A DNA stretch of 64,000 nt from Flavihumibacter sp. ZG627 (GTDB lineage Bacteria; Bacteroidota; Bacteroidia; Chitinophagales; Chitinophagaceae). The DNA is taken from positions 1 through 64,000 of the forward strand of contig NZ_JPHF01000003.1 in the NCBI RefSeq assembly GCF_000814325.1. Reading direction: 5' to 3'. The translations under genes were made by a program, and so were the position numbers. The stretch's first letter is position 1. Every line of letters begins with the position of its first letter. A model generated the notes under the pieces. The model was not told where the DNA came from. It was given only the letters and a program-made list of their open reading frames with translations, and made no database searches. Positions 25,774-33,992 of this stretch are shown piece after piece.

Positions 25774-27021
25774 TCAACCCCCAACCAAAAAATTCTTTAA
25801 GCTACCTAATGAGAATGTTTTTGATAAATATACATTGTAGAAAAAACCGTCCTTATAACTTTGCCGCCAATCAATTCCCAAGTTAAGGTTGAGTTTTGTT
25901 AATCTCTCCACTACATCAATGTTAAACCAATGGCTAAGCCCCACTTCAGCGTTTAAAATATTTCCAAGGCTCGAACGCTCACCTACTGTGAATAAATAAC
26001 CCATCATATATCGAATCCTTGTATTCGCAACATTATTATGATTATTCACTAAAAAACCAATACCTCCATAACCTTCGTGATAAACAGACTTAAGTTGCTT
26101 AATTTCAGTTTGCTTTCTGCTCGGGTAATTTTTAGCTCTTAATAAGGTATCTGAGCTCAGAAGTTGATAACTATATTTAATGTCAACTTCTCTACGGATG
26201 TATTCAAACCCACTAGTCAAATAAATATTTGTACCATTTGTGAAATTATTTTTCTTCCCTGCTAACCGTGTTAATCCTTGAAATCCAAATCCAAAAGCTT
26301 TATACGTTGACTCTGCTTTTCTTCCGTAAAAATTCCGGAAATATAAAACACTATCGCTTTGTTGACCAAATTTTAGCGGCATTTCATCTAGTACATTAAT
26401 TGAATCTCCATACCGATTAACTGACGATGAGGAATTAAAATTAGTTTGTACAACATAGAAATGAACTCCCTGTTTTTCACTAATCAAATTGGGAAGAAAA
26501 ACTTCAAACCGCCCATAGTTTAGCAACCTATTATTTTTATCAAAAAAATCAAATGAGTGACCAAGTACTATTCTAAAATTATTAATCCCCTCACCTACTT
26601 CTTCAAATTCATCTACTTTGTTAGGGATAATGTAAATTAATTTTTGAATTGTAACATCACCATGAACGATTTGTAAATCAATGGTATCGGGTTTGTTAAT
26701 CTTTCCTCTTAAAATTGGAATAGAAAATTCGAACTCAGTAGCGCGTGGAGTCCATACTTGCACAAACGGTTCCAGTTTATAAGAATCTTTATCCGGATTA
26801 TTCCTAATTGATACTGTAGCAGAATCTTCTTTTGTGGCCCCCTGGATCGAAACCTTAATAACTCTGAAAATATCTGTATCAGGTTTTCGTACAATTTCAA
26901 TCTTTTCATCTGAAAAGCGAAGTTGCACCTGTGCAAAAGATGTTGTTGTGCTGATAAATAATAAAGTTATTAATTGAAGATGTCTTTGAAATCCAACAGA
27001 TGGATGAATTTTAGATTTCAT
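25774..27021 (-). CDS. Secreted protein, probable outer-membrane beta-barrel at C-terminus
   Basis: 415 aa with a signal peptide (LITLLFISTTTSFAQ). The first 130 residues look like an immunoglobulin-type beta domain (IRNNPDKDSYKLEPFVQVW). The later part has alternating hydrophobic strands with aromatic girdles (IYLTSGFEYIRREVDIKYSY, IRYMMGYLFTVGERSS, FFYNVYLSKTFSLG), as in outer-membrane barrels. No family recognised. It is convergent with the winged-helix membrane protein and divergent from the 147-aa gene. Confidence 0.7.
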   Translation of the reverse strand: MKSKIHPSVGFQRHLQLITLLFISTTTSFAQVQLRFSDEKIEIVRKPDTDIFRVIKVSIQGATKEDSATVSIRNNPDKDSYKLEPFVQVWTPRATEFEFSIPILRGKINKPDTIDLQIVHGDVTIQKLIYIIPNKVDEFEEVGEGINNFRIVLGHSFDFFDKNNRLLNYGRFEVFLPNLISEKQGVHFYVVQTNFNSSSSVNRYGDSINVLDEMPLKFGQQSDSVLYFRNFYGRKAESTYKAFGFGFQGLTRLAGKKNNFTNGTNIYLTSGFEYIRREVDIKYSYQLLSSDTLLRAKNYPSRKQTEIKQLKSVYHEGYGGIGFLVNNHNNVANTRIRYMMGYLFTVGERSSLGNILNAEVGLSHWFNIDVVERLTKLNLNLGIDWRQSYKDGFFYNVYLSKTFSLGSLKNFLVGG

Positions 27022-27252
27022 GATTTTACATTTAGAGGTTTAAGGTTTTTATTTCGCTGCTATTACAAAGATGGCAATCGTTAGATGTAGATGTATTGGT
27101 GTATGATTCAGAATTGTCCTCCGTTTTTTAACGGATAATCATACCCGCTCAAGGCCTGAAATTTTGATTATTTAATGGCTGCATTTAGAATGAATGATCC
27201 AAACTCTTGCATTTAGGATTTTCAGAGAGTATTTTTCTAAAAACCCCATATT

Positions 27253-27696
27253 ATGCCTATTCAAATTATTCCTGATGGAACCGAAGGATTTGATGGAAAT
27301 TTTATCTCTTTAGCTCAACTTAAAAAGTTGAGAAAAAATTTCTTAGAAAAGACATTCAAATTAGACCCTTTAACAGGTCAGCCCAGGGCTTTAGATCCTG
27401 CCAATGATTCACAGGCAGTCTATTTTAAAAAATCAGAAATTGAAAAACTCTTCAACGCAAATAGAGGTGATGCGGAAGACAGCGAGCTCGGAGTAAGGAT
27501 CTACTTTGGTGTATATGACCCCAAAATAGATGGGGAGGAGTCTAAAGATAAATATCCTGGTCAGCAAACCGTTATATTAGTATGTACTCTTAATGAAACT
27601 GATCTGTTGGAGGGAAAGAAAAATTCAGTTATGGTTGGAGCAGCTTATAATGAAGGTCAAATTTGTCCCCCACCCGCATGTAAATCAATTATATAA
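27253..27696 (+). CDS. Hypothetical protein preceding a two-component system
   Basis: 147 aa, no recognised family, no signal peptide. It starts MPIQIIPDGTEGFDGNF, has an alpha+beta middle (SEIEKLFNANRGDAEDSELG, VRIYFGVYDP, TVILVCTLNE) and ends with CPPPACKSII, where the two Cys in a Pro-rich tail are notable. It is 11 bp upstream of a membrane-protein gene followed by a histidine kinase and response regulator, so it is probably part of that operon. In the upstream region GCATTTAG occurs twice 28 bp apart (27181 and 27209), and a small stem TCCGTT/AACGGA lies at 27120-27135. Confidence 0.7.
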   Translation: MPIQIIPDGTEGFDGNFISLAQLKKLRKNFLEKTFKLDPLTGQPRALDPANDSQAVYFKKSEIEKLFNANRGDAEDSELGVRIYFGVYDPKIDGEESKDKYPGQQTVILVCTLNETDLLEGKKNSVMVGAAYNEGQICPPPACKSII

Positions 27697-27707
27697 GCTG
27701 ACTACCT

Positions 27708-28349
27708 ATGGACTTTATCCTCACCCTTGAATGGATAGCTTTCGGGTGCAGCTTATTTTTGCTGCACCCTTCTCATCCTAAATACCTAAGGCTTGTTACA
27801 TTGTCATTGGCTATCATTGTTGTGGCTGAATCTCTGGGCTACTATTACAGGATACATCTTAACCAATCCAATCATTCCATTTACAATATCTCAGTGCCAC
27901 TGGTCATCCTGCTATTACTTGAATTGATCCGGCAGGCATTACAATTAAAATCCCAGAAACTTCTAATACGAGTTTTTATGGGGGCTTACATAAGCTTCGC
28001 ACTTGGAAATATATTGTTCATACAGGGAACGGAAAAATTCGCCAATTACAATTATATTTTTGGTGCCATTCTATTAGCAATCTCCTCAACTATATATCTC
28101 ATCCAGTTTATTAAGGAGCCTCAGATTATTTCCATCTGGAAGCACCCAATGTTCTGGATTGTGTGGGCGATACTTTTACTGTATATACCCAAATCAATAC
28201 TGTTCGTTTTCTTTGAATACTTTACTTATAATCCGGAATATAGGGGCTCATTCGGAGCCATTTTCAGACAAATTGGATTCTTACTAAACCTTGTGTATTT
28301 TTCAATGATCAGCTATGCAAGCTTATGCAGATTGATCTATCTATACTGA
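27708..28349 (+). CDS. Polytopic membrane protein (about six TM helices)
   Basis: 213 aa consisting almost entirely of hydrophobic helices: LEWIAFGCSLFLL, LVTLSLAIIVVAESLGYY, VPLVILLLLELIRQA, LIRVFMGAYISFALGNILF, IFGAILLAISSTIYLIQF, MFWIVWAILLLYIPKSILF and LLNLVYFSMISYASL. No catalytic motif. It overlaps the next gene (histidine kinase) by 25 bp, so the pair is translationally linked and it may serve as the sensory membrane module for that kinase, which has only one TM itself (inference). Confidence 0.8.
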   Translation: MDFILTLEWIAFGCSLFLLHPSHPKYLRLVTLSLAIIVVAESLGYYYRIHLNQSNHSIYNISVPLVILLLLELIRQALQLKSQKLLIRVFMGAYISFALGNILFIQGTEKFANYNYIFGAILLAISSTIYLIQFIKEPQIISIWKHPMFWIVWAILLLYIPKSILFVFFEYFTYNPEYRGSFGAIFRQIGFLLNLVYFSMISYASLCRLIYLY

Positions 28350-29104
28350 ACAAAGCATTGTTTATCGTTTGTGGCATCTTTTTCTTATTGATTGCCATCA
28401 TGGTAATCTTTGTCATTCTTCAAAGAAAACGCCATAACAATTATCTCCGCGAAAAAGAGAGACTTTCCCATGACTACCAGCAAGCTCTTCTTCAAACCAG
28501 GATCGAAATACAGGAGCATGCATTCAACCAGATCAGCCAGGAGATACATGATAATATCGGGCAACTGTTAGGTGTTGTAAGGATTCAGTTGAACAGTCTG
28601 CCTTTGAGCGAAGAGATCATCCAGCCCACAGATGAATTGCTGGAGAGGAGTATCAACGAGCTCCGCAATCTTAGTCATAACCTGAATACGGAACTAATCC
28701 AGCGGGAGGGCTTTATCAGTTCCGTGCATAAACTGCTTTATAACCTGCGGAAGACTGGACGCTACGAAGTAAGGTTCGAACAACCGGAGAAGGATATCTC
28801 CTTCACCGATTCGCAGTCCCTCATTCTTTTCCGCATCATCCAGGAAGCTATATCCAACATTATTAAACATGCGAAAGCAAGCGAAATTGTTGTTCGTATA
28901 AATGAATTGCCGGATTCTATTAATATCTCCATTGAAGATAACGGTAGGGGAATGGACGCAGCCGGTAACGGTGAAGAGCGTGGATCCGGATTAAAAAATA
29001 TGGAGAACAGGGCCAGGATGATCGGTGCCAGCTTCAATATTCTGCCAAATGATTTGAAAGGAACAAGGGTTATTATTAATTTAGGAAGAGAGAATCTTCC
29101 ATGA
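28325..29104 (+). CDS. Sensor histidine kinase (HisKA_3 / NarL-type)
   Basis: 259 aa. One N-terminal TM (ALFIVCGIFFLLIAIMVIFV), a short coiled coil, then the HisKA_3 dimerisation helix with phospho-acceptor His in ISQEIHDNIGQLLGVV, and a HATPase domain with ILFRIIQEAISNIIKHA (N box), SIEDNGRGM (G1) and GSGLKNMENRARMIG (G2). It lacks its own sensory domain; the co-encoded membrane protein upstream may provide it. The stop overlaps the response-regulator start (ATGA-type), so it is the cognate pair. Confidence 0.93.
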   Translation: MQIDLSILNKALFIVCGIFFLLIAIMVIFVILQRKRHNNYLREKERLSHDYQQALLQTRIEIQEHAFNQISQEIHDNIGQLLGVVRIQLNSLPLSEEIIQPTDELLERSINELRNLSHNLNTELIQREGFISSVHKLLYNLRKTGRYEVRFEQPEKDISFTDSQSLILFRIIQEAISNIIKHAKASEIVVRINELPDSINISIEDNGRGMDAAGNGEERGSGLKNMENRARMIGASFNILPNDLKGTRVIINLGRENLP

Positions 29105-29760
29105 CCCCTACCACCTACATCGCCCTAATCGATGATCATGTGTTGATGCGCAGTAGTTTGTCTACGCTTATCAATTCCTTCGATGGATACAAAGTGATCC
29201 TGGAGGCCGACCATGGTAAGGATTTCATAGAAAAACTAAAGCCACGCTCTGCTCCCGATATAATACTGCTGGATATTACCATGCCGGAAATGAATGGCTA
29301 TGAAACTGCCGACTGGATCCGCATCAATCTCCCCGATTCAAAAGTGCTGGTTTTAAGCATGCTTGATTCTGACAGCGCAATTATCCGGATCATCAAAGCG
29401 GGAGCTAAAGGATATATTCTCAAGGACAGTAAACCTTCCGGGTTCAGGGATGCTTTAAATAGTGTTCGCGATCATGGCTTCTTTATGAATGAACTGGTGA
29501 GCAGCCGGATGTTGCATTACATGAACAATATTGATCAGCATGCCAAGGGTAAGGATAATACGATACATTTTACTGACCGGGAAATCCATTTCATGAAACT
29601 GGCCTGTTCGGATAAGTCGTACAAAGAAATAGCGGACGAGATGTATATCAGCAGCAGAACGGTTGAAAGTTATCGTGATTCTTTATTACAGAAACTGGGT
29701 GTAAGCAGCAGGGTGGGTATTGTACTGTATGCGATTAAGCATGGGATATTTAAGCCTTAA
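29101..29760 (+). CDS. LuxR/NarL-family response regulator
   Basis: 219 aa. The receiver domain has the acidic pair IDDH, phospho-acceptor Asp in IILLDITMPEMNG, the Ser/Thr switch region VLSMLDS and Lys in AGAKGYILKDS. The C-terminal LuxR helix-turn-helix is at about 152-215 (FTDREIHFMKLACSDKSYKEIADEMYIS split over the scaffold and recognition helices, then SRTVESYRDSLLQKLGV). It is activated by the kinase encoded directly upstream (4-bp overlap). Targets are not visible in this window. Confidence 0.95.
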   Translation: MTPTTYIALIDDHVLMRSSLSTLINSFDGYKVILEADHGKDFIEKLKPRSAPDIILLDITMPEMNGYETADWIRINLPDSKVLVLSMLDSDSAIIRIIKAGAKGYILKDSKPSGFRDALNSVRDHGFFMNELVSSRMLHYMNNIDQHAKGKDNTIHFTDREIHFMKLACSDKSYKEIADEMYISSRTVESYRDSLLQKLGVSSRVGIVLYAIKHGIFKP

Positions 29761-29770
29761 TTTTGCATTT

Positions 29771-30118
29771 ATGGCACTCAACCTGGAGAATACCGTTGAT
29801 ATTATTGAACTGATGGAAAATTATATAGAGAGTATCCGGCCGGCAGCTGATATTCGGGACAAGCTGGATATTAATTATTCTATTGACAAACAGAGTGTGA
29901 TTATATACGAGATCCGGCCAGCATTTAGTAATCCGAGCCAAAAAATTGAATCGCCTTATGCAAAAGCTACCTACATCAAAAAAGAAGATTCCTGGAAAGT
30001 ATATTGGATGCGAAGCAACCTGAAGTGGTATCCCTACGACCCAAAACCGAAAGTGAAGTCATTAAAGAAATTCCTGGAGTTGGTACAGAAAGATGAATAT
30101 GGTTGTTTTAAGGGGTAG
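29771..30118 (+). CDS. DUF3024-family protein
   Basis: 115 aa from ATG 29771 (an ATG at 29720 is inside the preceding gene and gives an unlikely N-terminus). Family features: RPAADIRDKLDINYSI, SVIIYEIRPAF, PYAKATYIKKEDSWKVYWMRSNLKW, and the end motif DEYGCFKG. The biochemical function of the family is unknown; members are small cytoplasmic proteins frequent in Bacteroidota. It starts 10 bp after the response-regulator gene and overlaps the convergent gene by 11 bp. Confidence 0.8.
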   Translation: MALNLENTVDIIELMENYIESIRPAADIRDKLDINYSIDKQSVIIYEIRPAFSNPSQKIESPYAKATYIKKEDSWKVYWMRSNLKWYPYDPKPKVKSLKKFLELVQKDEYGCFKG

Positions 30119-30458
30119 GGACCGGAAAAAGCTTTGTATTTGGTTTATACTTTACGTAAAGAGGTTTTCCGGGATTTTTACTTTCGATAATGGTTTCCTG
30201 ACCATTCTTATTGATACGCACTAAATTTCCTCCTTTTGAATAAACGCGCACCAATTCTGCTACCCTGGCTTCTGTTACCGCGCCTATTCCAGCTTGTTCC
30301 GCAATTTTATGGATGTACATAAGCCCGTACTTATTATCCTCCAATATGGATAAATCACGGGTATTGATAGCAGCGCGCAAAGTCCATCTACGTTTTAAAA
30401 AGGATGCCCTCTTTTTTGGAGAAAAATGCTTTTTCACTTGATCCACTTTTTTAATCAT
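30108..30458 (-). CDS. Small basic hypothetical protein
   Basis: 116 aa, strongly basic at the N-terminus (KKVDQVKKHFSPKKRASFLKRR), then a helical part (LMYIHKIAEQAGIGAVTEARVAELVRVYS) and a strand-rich tail (GGNLVRINKNGQETIIES). The composition would suit nucleic-acid binding, but no family was recognised. Its last 11 bp overlap the convergent DUF3024 gene. Confidence 0.55.
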   Translation of the reverse strand: MIKKVDQVKKHFSPKKRASFLKRRWTLRAAINTRDLSILEDNKYGLMYIHKIAEQAGIGAVTEARVAELVRVYSKGGNLVRINKNGQETIIESKNPGKPLYVKYKPNTKLFPVPTP

Positions 30459-30474
30459 ACTTATTTAAAAAGAA

Positions 30475-30490
30475 AGGGTTTTTCAACCCT
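30475..30490 (-). terminator. Terminator-like hairpin after the CHRD gene
   Basis: AGGGTT (30475-30480), loop of 4, AACCCT (30485-30490). On the minus strand the stem is followed by TTCTTTTT, fitting an intrinsic terminator of the CHRD lipoprotein gene that ends at 30534. Confidence 0.6.
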
Positions 30491-30533
30491 CTCTAAATAA
30501 TTTGAAAAATATGCAGCACAAAATCGTTCTTAT

Positions 30534-31058
30534 TTATTCAAACAAAATCTGCCCTCTTATTTCGCCGCCGGGATATGAAGGCGTGTGAATATTGATGTAG
30601 TACAATCCATTCAATAAATCGGCTTCCACGAAGCTGGCAAAATTGGTGGTTAACAAATCGGCACTAAAGGAGCTGGAAGTTGTGCCCGGAGGAACTCCCA
30701 ACAAAGGTATTACTACTCCACCGTTTACTCCCGGTGCCGCTGGCCCATGGATGTGGCTGGCGGTTGCATCGCTGAGGAGCCCCTGCCATGTCATATCCAG
30801 TTCAAGGATCTTGGTCCTTGTATTATAGACCACGGTAAACTCCCCTGTAGCCGGTGAGGGATTTGATGGCACTTCCTGCAACCCACTCATGGGCAGGGTT
30901 GCGGTTCTGTATTTCGTTTTGAGCCTGTCGCCTTTTTTCGAGAGTTCCGGACTGGATAAGGTGATCAGTGAATCCTTATCGGTAGTTGTTTTGGTACAGG
31001 AAACTACTGATCCTGAAATTGCAATAACAGCAAGTAACGGTAATAATGAAGATTTCAT
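30534..31058 (-). CDS. CHRD-domain lipoprotein
   Basis: 174 aa. Lipobox at ISGSVVSCTKTT. The CHRD domain follows from about residue 52: TATLPMSGLQEVPSNPSPATG, then LELDMTWQGLLSDATASHIHG, PGVNGGVVIPL, and the closing GLYYINIHTPSYPGGEIRGQ. The domain is named after chordin; in bacteria it is found on secreted or lipid-anchored proteins of unknown binding function. It has its own terminator downstream and stands alone on the minus strand. Confidence 0.92.
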   Translation of the reverse strand: MKSSLLPLLAVIAISGSVVSCTKTTTDKDSLITLSSPELSKKGDRLKTKYRTATLPMSGLQEVPSNPSPATGEFTVVYNTRTKILELDMTWQGLLSDATASHIHGPAAPGVNGGVVIPLLGVPPGTTSSSFSADLLTTNFASFVEADLLNGLYYINIHTPSYPGGEIRGQILFE

Positions 31059-31237
31059 ATGAAGGCCTTTAAAGGTGAAAAATGCAATGGGAGTAGGGTA
31101 CCGATTACCTGCTATATAAATATATTACAATTTTCTTATTCATTCAATCCCGCCAGCATCGCCTGCAATGGGCCTGAAACACTGGTTCCATTGCTTTCAG
31201 CAGCTCGGCGAAGGCGGGATTTATGATATTGATCTTA

Positions 31238-32254
31238 TTAGTCAAGGTATTTTTTCTTTAACCTTTCGGCGGTTTCCCTGTTCCTGCTATCGAGGCTTGT
31301 GGCCAGCTCAGCATAAGCTAGTAAAGGTGGAACCAAGCCTTGTTTATAATCAAGTTCTTCATGCCAGAACTTATCCATGAGCAGGAGATTCCCTTTATTA
31401 TCCGGTACCAGCTTTAGTTGGCGCATGATGGTTGTTGTGGGCTGGTTGGTGTAAATGGTGAAGATCTCCGGTTTCAGGAAGCCTGTTAGCCTGGCCCCGG
31501 CTGGTTCAGCTCCCCAATAAAAATCATGATCAGGTAGCGCCTCCCAGTTTTGTTGGTGGTCCGGATCAAGGAAACGGAATGTTCCCCTTTTTAATTTTGG
31601 CTTCAACACTGTATTGTAAAGCTCTACCCATTTGTTCTGAAGTTGCGGGATGTTTTCCAGGAAGAGGAAAGGCTTTTTGTCTTTTACTCCTTCCTTAAGA
31701 AAGCCCTCTTCTTTAAGTTCTTCCAGAAATGCCCCGATATTTCCCAGTGCTACACCTGTAATTTCGGCCATCCTACGATATGGCTGGTTCAGCAGGTCAG
31801 GCTTTACCAGGATTCCGAAAAGGAAACGAAGGCCAGCCTGTTTCCAGAGCTTTCCTTCTACCGGTGTGCGTTGAGCCGTAACCGGGCGATCATTGATATA
31901 AAACAATACATCATCATACCTGATAAAACAGTTACCGGCAGCTTCCAGGTAATTGATGCCCAGATTTTTTAATTCGCCTTTCAAGGGGGCTGGTATGTAT
32001 TGACAAATCAGGAGCCACTCACGGTGCTGTTTGTTCACCATTTTTAGCAGGTCGGGAATCTGTTGCTCGCGGAGTTCGTTTTTGAGTTCTACCCGGAAGT
32101 CTTTCCGCCGGTTAGGAAATTTCAATTCCAGGAATGTAGTCTTGTCTTTGCCTTTGTTTTCCAGGGGTTTATGAAGGATCCTGGCCTGCACGCCGGTGAG
32201 TTCGGTGAACTCCCTGGTGGCTGTTTCCAATATTTCTTTCTCCTTCATGTTCAA
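31238..32254 (-). CDS. AbiEi-like type IV antitoxin / transcriptional regulator
   Basis: 338 aa. The N-terminal 100 residues resemble a PD-(D/E)XK-like alpha/beta fold often seen in this group (TTFLELKFPNRRKDFRVELK). A winged helix lies at about 165-205 (RMAEITGVALGNIGAFLEELKEEGFL) and the AbiEi C-terminal region has GAEPAGARLTGFLKPEIFTIY. AbiEi proteins repress their operon and counter the AbiEii nucleotidyltransferase. Here the nucleotidyltransferase gene is upstream, the reverse of the usual order, and the two are 97 bp apart. A perfect 19-bp palindrome lies 10 bp before the start codon, fitting autoregulation. Confidence 0.75.
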   Translation of the reverse strand: MNMKEKEILETATREFTELTGVQARILHKPLENKGKDKTTFLELKFPNRRKDFRVELKNELREQQIPDLLKMVNKQHREWLLICQYIPAPLKGELKNLGINYLEAAGNCFIRYDDVLFYINDRPVTAQRTPVEGKLWKQAGLRFLFGILVKPDLLNQPYRRMAEITGVALGNIGAFLEELKEEGFLKEGVKDKKPFLFLENIPQLQNKWVELYNTVLKPKLKRGTFRFLDPDHQQNWEALPDHDFYWGAEPAGARLTGFLKPEIFTIYTNQPTTTIMRQLKLVPDNKGNLLLMDKFWHEELDYKQGLVPPLLAYAELATSLDSRNRETAERLKKKYLD

Positions 32255-32264
32255 TTATATTAAA

Positions 32265-32300
32265 TGTTCATGAATCATGAACAATCAAATTTAATGAACA
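32265..32300. promoter_or_regulatory. Palindromic operator before the AbiEi-like gene
   Basis: TGTTCATGAATCATGAACA (32265-32283) is a perfect 9+1+9 bp inverted repeat, with a further TGAACA half-site at 32295-32300. The TGTTCA half-site also occurs, as CTGTTCACAAA, in the promoter of the nucleotidyltransferase gene. Confidence 0.7.
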
Positions 32301-32351
32301 AATGCTATATTTCAAAGCATTTTCCGGGAAGTTTTAGGCGGGGTTCTTCTT

Positions 32352-33203
32352 TCAGAGGCTGATATGTTCCTGCGCATCTTCATGCTCTTCAATTATCCCA
32401 TCCATCGTTTCCTTGACTAGTTTTCCCATGAAGGACTGTTCATCGTCTTCGTCGGCCTGGTACATGCGGTCGATCTCTTCGGGGCTAAGGCCGTTGAGTT
32501 TCTTTTGAAGGATGGCGAGCACCTTGTAGCGGAGCCATTCGTTATCTATCAGCAGTTCGCCCATATTGCGGCCAAGTACACGGGCGGCTACTACGGAAAG
32601 GTCCATGTTGTCGGAGATCAGGTCATCCTGGTCGTCGAGGAGCTGGTCGCCGGCGGTGATCTGCATGTAGTTTAGTAGCAGGAAGACGAAATCGTCCCAG
32701 TCCTGCGCGCGGGCCTCGGGATTTTCGTTGTAGGATAAGAGTTTCATGATGCAGAGTCCGGGGAGGGTCACCACTTTAAATGGACCGTCAAGATCTTCCG
32801 CATATTCGGCTGCCTCCTGGCTGCCGCTGACGGTGATCATTTTATCAGGTTCCTGAATGAGCACCTTACCATTTTCTTCGATGCCGCCGAAAGGGATGAT
32901 ATGCAACATCCCGAAATGGTAGAAGCGATAGGGAACATCATTGTCGCGGGTGAAGCTTTCTGTGGTGAGCAGGTAATGCACCAGCTTGTTCCATGTTTCC
33001 TGATCGGGCACCCGCACGGAAAAATCGATATCGCTGGTGACGCGGTTATCGAGGATCTCGTGTTTGATCCAAACATCGCGGCTTTGTCCACCGATCAGGA
33101 AAAACTCGACCCCGAATAGTTTCTGAGCACGTTCAAGGGCGTCGAAGTTTTCGCGGTGTGCTTCGCGGATGGAGCTGTAATTTGTTACGTATATATTTTC
33201 CAT
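32352..33203 (-). CDS. AbiEii-like nucleotidyltransferase
   Basis: 283 aa. The nucleotidyltransferase core has the glycine motif FLIGGQSRDVWI and, 14 residues later, TSDIDFSVRV (DxD metal ligands), followed by IIPFGGIE and the helical segment LCIMKLLSYNENPEARAQDWDD common in AbiEii/AbiGii toxins. AbiEii enzymes block growth by modifying tRNA ends. The C-terminus is acidic (YQADEDDEQ, EEHEDAQEH). Upstream of an AbiEi-like gene on the same strand, with shared TGTTCA-type sites, it is best read as the toxin of a rearranged type IV pair; a housekeeping nucleotidyltransferase is the alternative. Confidence 0.75.
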   Translation of the reverse strand: MENIYVTNYSSIREAHRENFDALERAQKLFGVEFFLIGGQSRDVWIKHEILDNRVTSDIDFSVRVPDQETWNKLVHYLLTTESFTRDNDVPYRFYHFGMLHIIPFGGIEENGKVLIQEPDKMITVSGSQEAAEYAEDLDGPFKVVTLPGLCIMKLLSYNENPEARAQDWDDFVFLLLNYMQITAGDQLLDDQDDLISDNMDLSVVAARVLGRNMGELLIDNEWLRYKVLAILQKKLNGLSPEEIDRMYQADEDDEQSFMGKLVKETMDGIIEEHEDAQEHISL

Positions 33204-33245
33204 ATACTCTTTCGGATCTTACTGTAAAAATTGTACCCGGGGTTT

Positions 33246-33301
33246 CTGTTCACAAATATGCGACGTTCACGATTTTGTGAACAGGATTATTTTGTGAACA
33301 G
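33246..33301. promoter_or_regulatory. Cluster of TGTTCACAAA half-sites before the nucleotidyltransferase gene
   Basis: CTGTTCACAAA (33246-33256) has exact inverted copies TTTGTGAACAG at 33274-33284 and 33291-33301. An inner dyad GTTCAC/GTGAAC occupies 33265-33282. The cluster lies 43-98 bp before the start codon at 33203 and reaches into the last codons of the methyltransferase gene. Confidence 0.65.
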
Positions 33302-33910
33302 AATCGCCAGTATCCTCGGAATAGAACTCCTATCCCCCTCATCAAAATATTCATTGAGGGCACTAACGCTCATGCCTGCACGCTGTGCTGCATGGATGAA
33401 GTCGGAGCTGTTATGGATATAACATTCCACTACCGATGTTCCTGATTCCGTTTCAAAACGGGCTTTTGTTCCGGTGTATTGTTTGAAGGGATGGAGCTCG
33501 CCCATATAGATCTGTCCGCCTTTGCGGAGGCAGCGGGCGGCCTCGCGGAATATAGGATCGAGGTCATTTATATGCTCCAGCACCAGACTGAAAGTGACGA
33601 GGTCAAAACTGCCATCGGCATAAGGCCATGGCTTGGTAATATCGGCCTGGAGGAATTGCACGGGTTTGCCTTCAAGTTTTTCCTTAGCTCTGCTGAGCAT
33701 CTCTTCGGAGAGATCGACTGCAGTGAGAGATCTGCATTTCTCCACCAGCCAAACGCTGTTCTTTCCTGTGCCGCATCCGATCTCGAGGCAATCACCTTCA
33801 GCAACCGCATCCAGCACTTCACGTAACGCAATCGCTTCAAGATCGCGGGTCCTGTTCTTGTTGGTGTCGTACTGTTCCGCCCATTGGTTATATGCTTTCT
33901 CAATACTCAT
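33287..33910 (-). CDS. Class I SAM-dependent methyltransferase
   Basis: 207 aa. Rossmann-type methyltransferase fold: YNQWAEQYDTNKNRTRD, motif I CLEIGCGTGKNS, motif II LTAVDLSEEMLSRAKEK, motif IV PWPYADGSFDLVTFSLVLEHI, motif VI CLRKGGQIYMGELHPF. It is similar to UbiE/biotin-synthesis type enzymes; the substrate cannot be told. It is downstream of the HD gene (79-bp gap filled by a low-complexity tract) and upstream of the nucleotidyltransferase, all on the minus strand. Confidence 0.9.
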   Translation of the reverse strand: MSIEKAYNQWAEQYDTNKNRTRDLEAIALREVLDAVAEGDCLEIGCGTGKNSVWLVEKCRSLTAVDLSEEMLSRAKEKLEGKPVQFLQADITKPWPYADGSFDLVTFSLVLEHINDLDPIFREAARCLRKGGQIYMGELHPFKQYTGTKARFETESGTSVVECYIHNSSDFIHAAQRAGMSVSALNEYFDEGDRSSIPRILAILFTK

Positions 33911-33917
33911 GTTGCTG

Positions 33918-33992
33918 CTCTTTAAATCTTACATCTTCCCTCTGCCTTCTTACCTCACATCTTACCTCTTACCTCTTACTTCTTACCTCCTA
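33918..33992. repeat. Low-complexity tract, opposite orientation
   Basis: On the minus strand this reads as irregular GAGGTAAGA / AAGTAAGA / GATTTAAAG units, the same family as the tracts at 21719-21825, 57317-57399 and 58905-58990. It fills the gap between the methyltransferase and HD genes. Confidence 0.6.
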
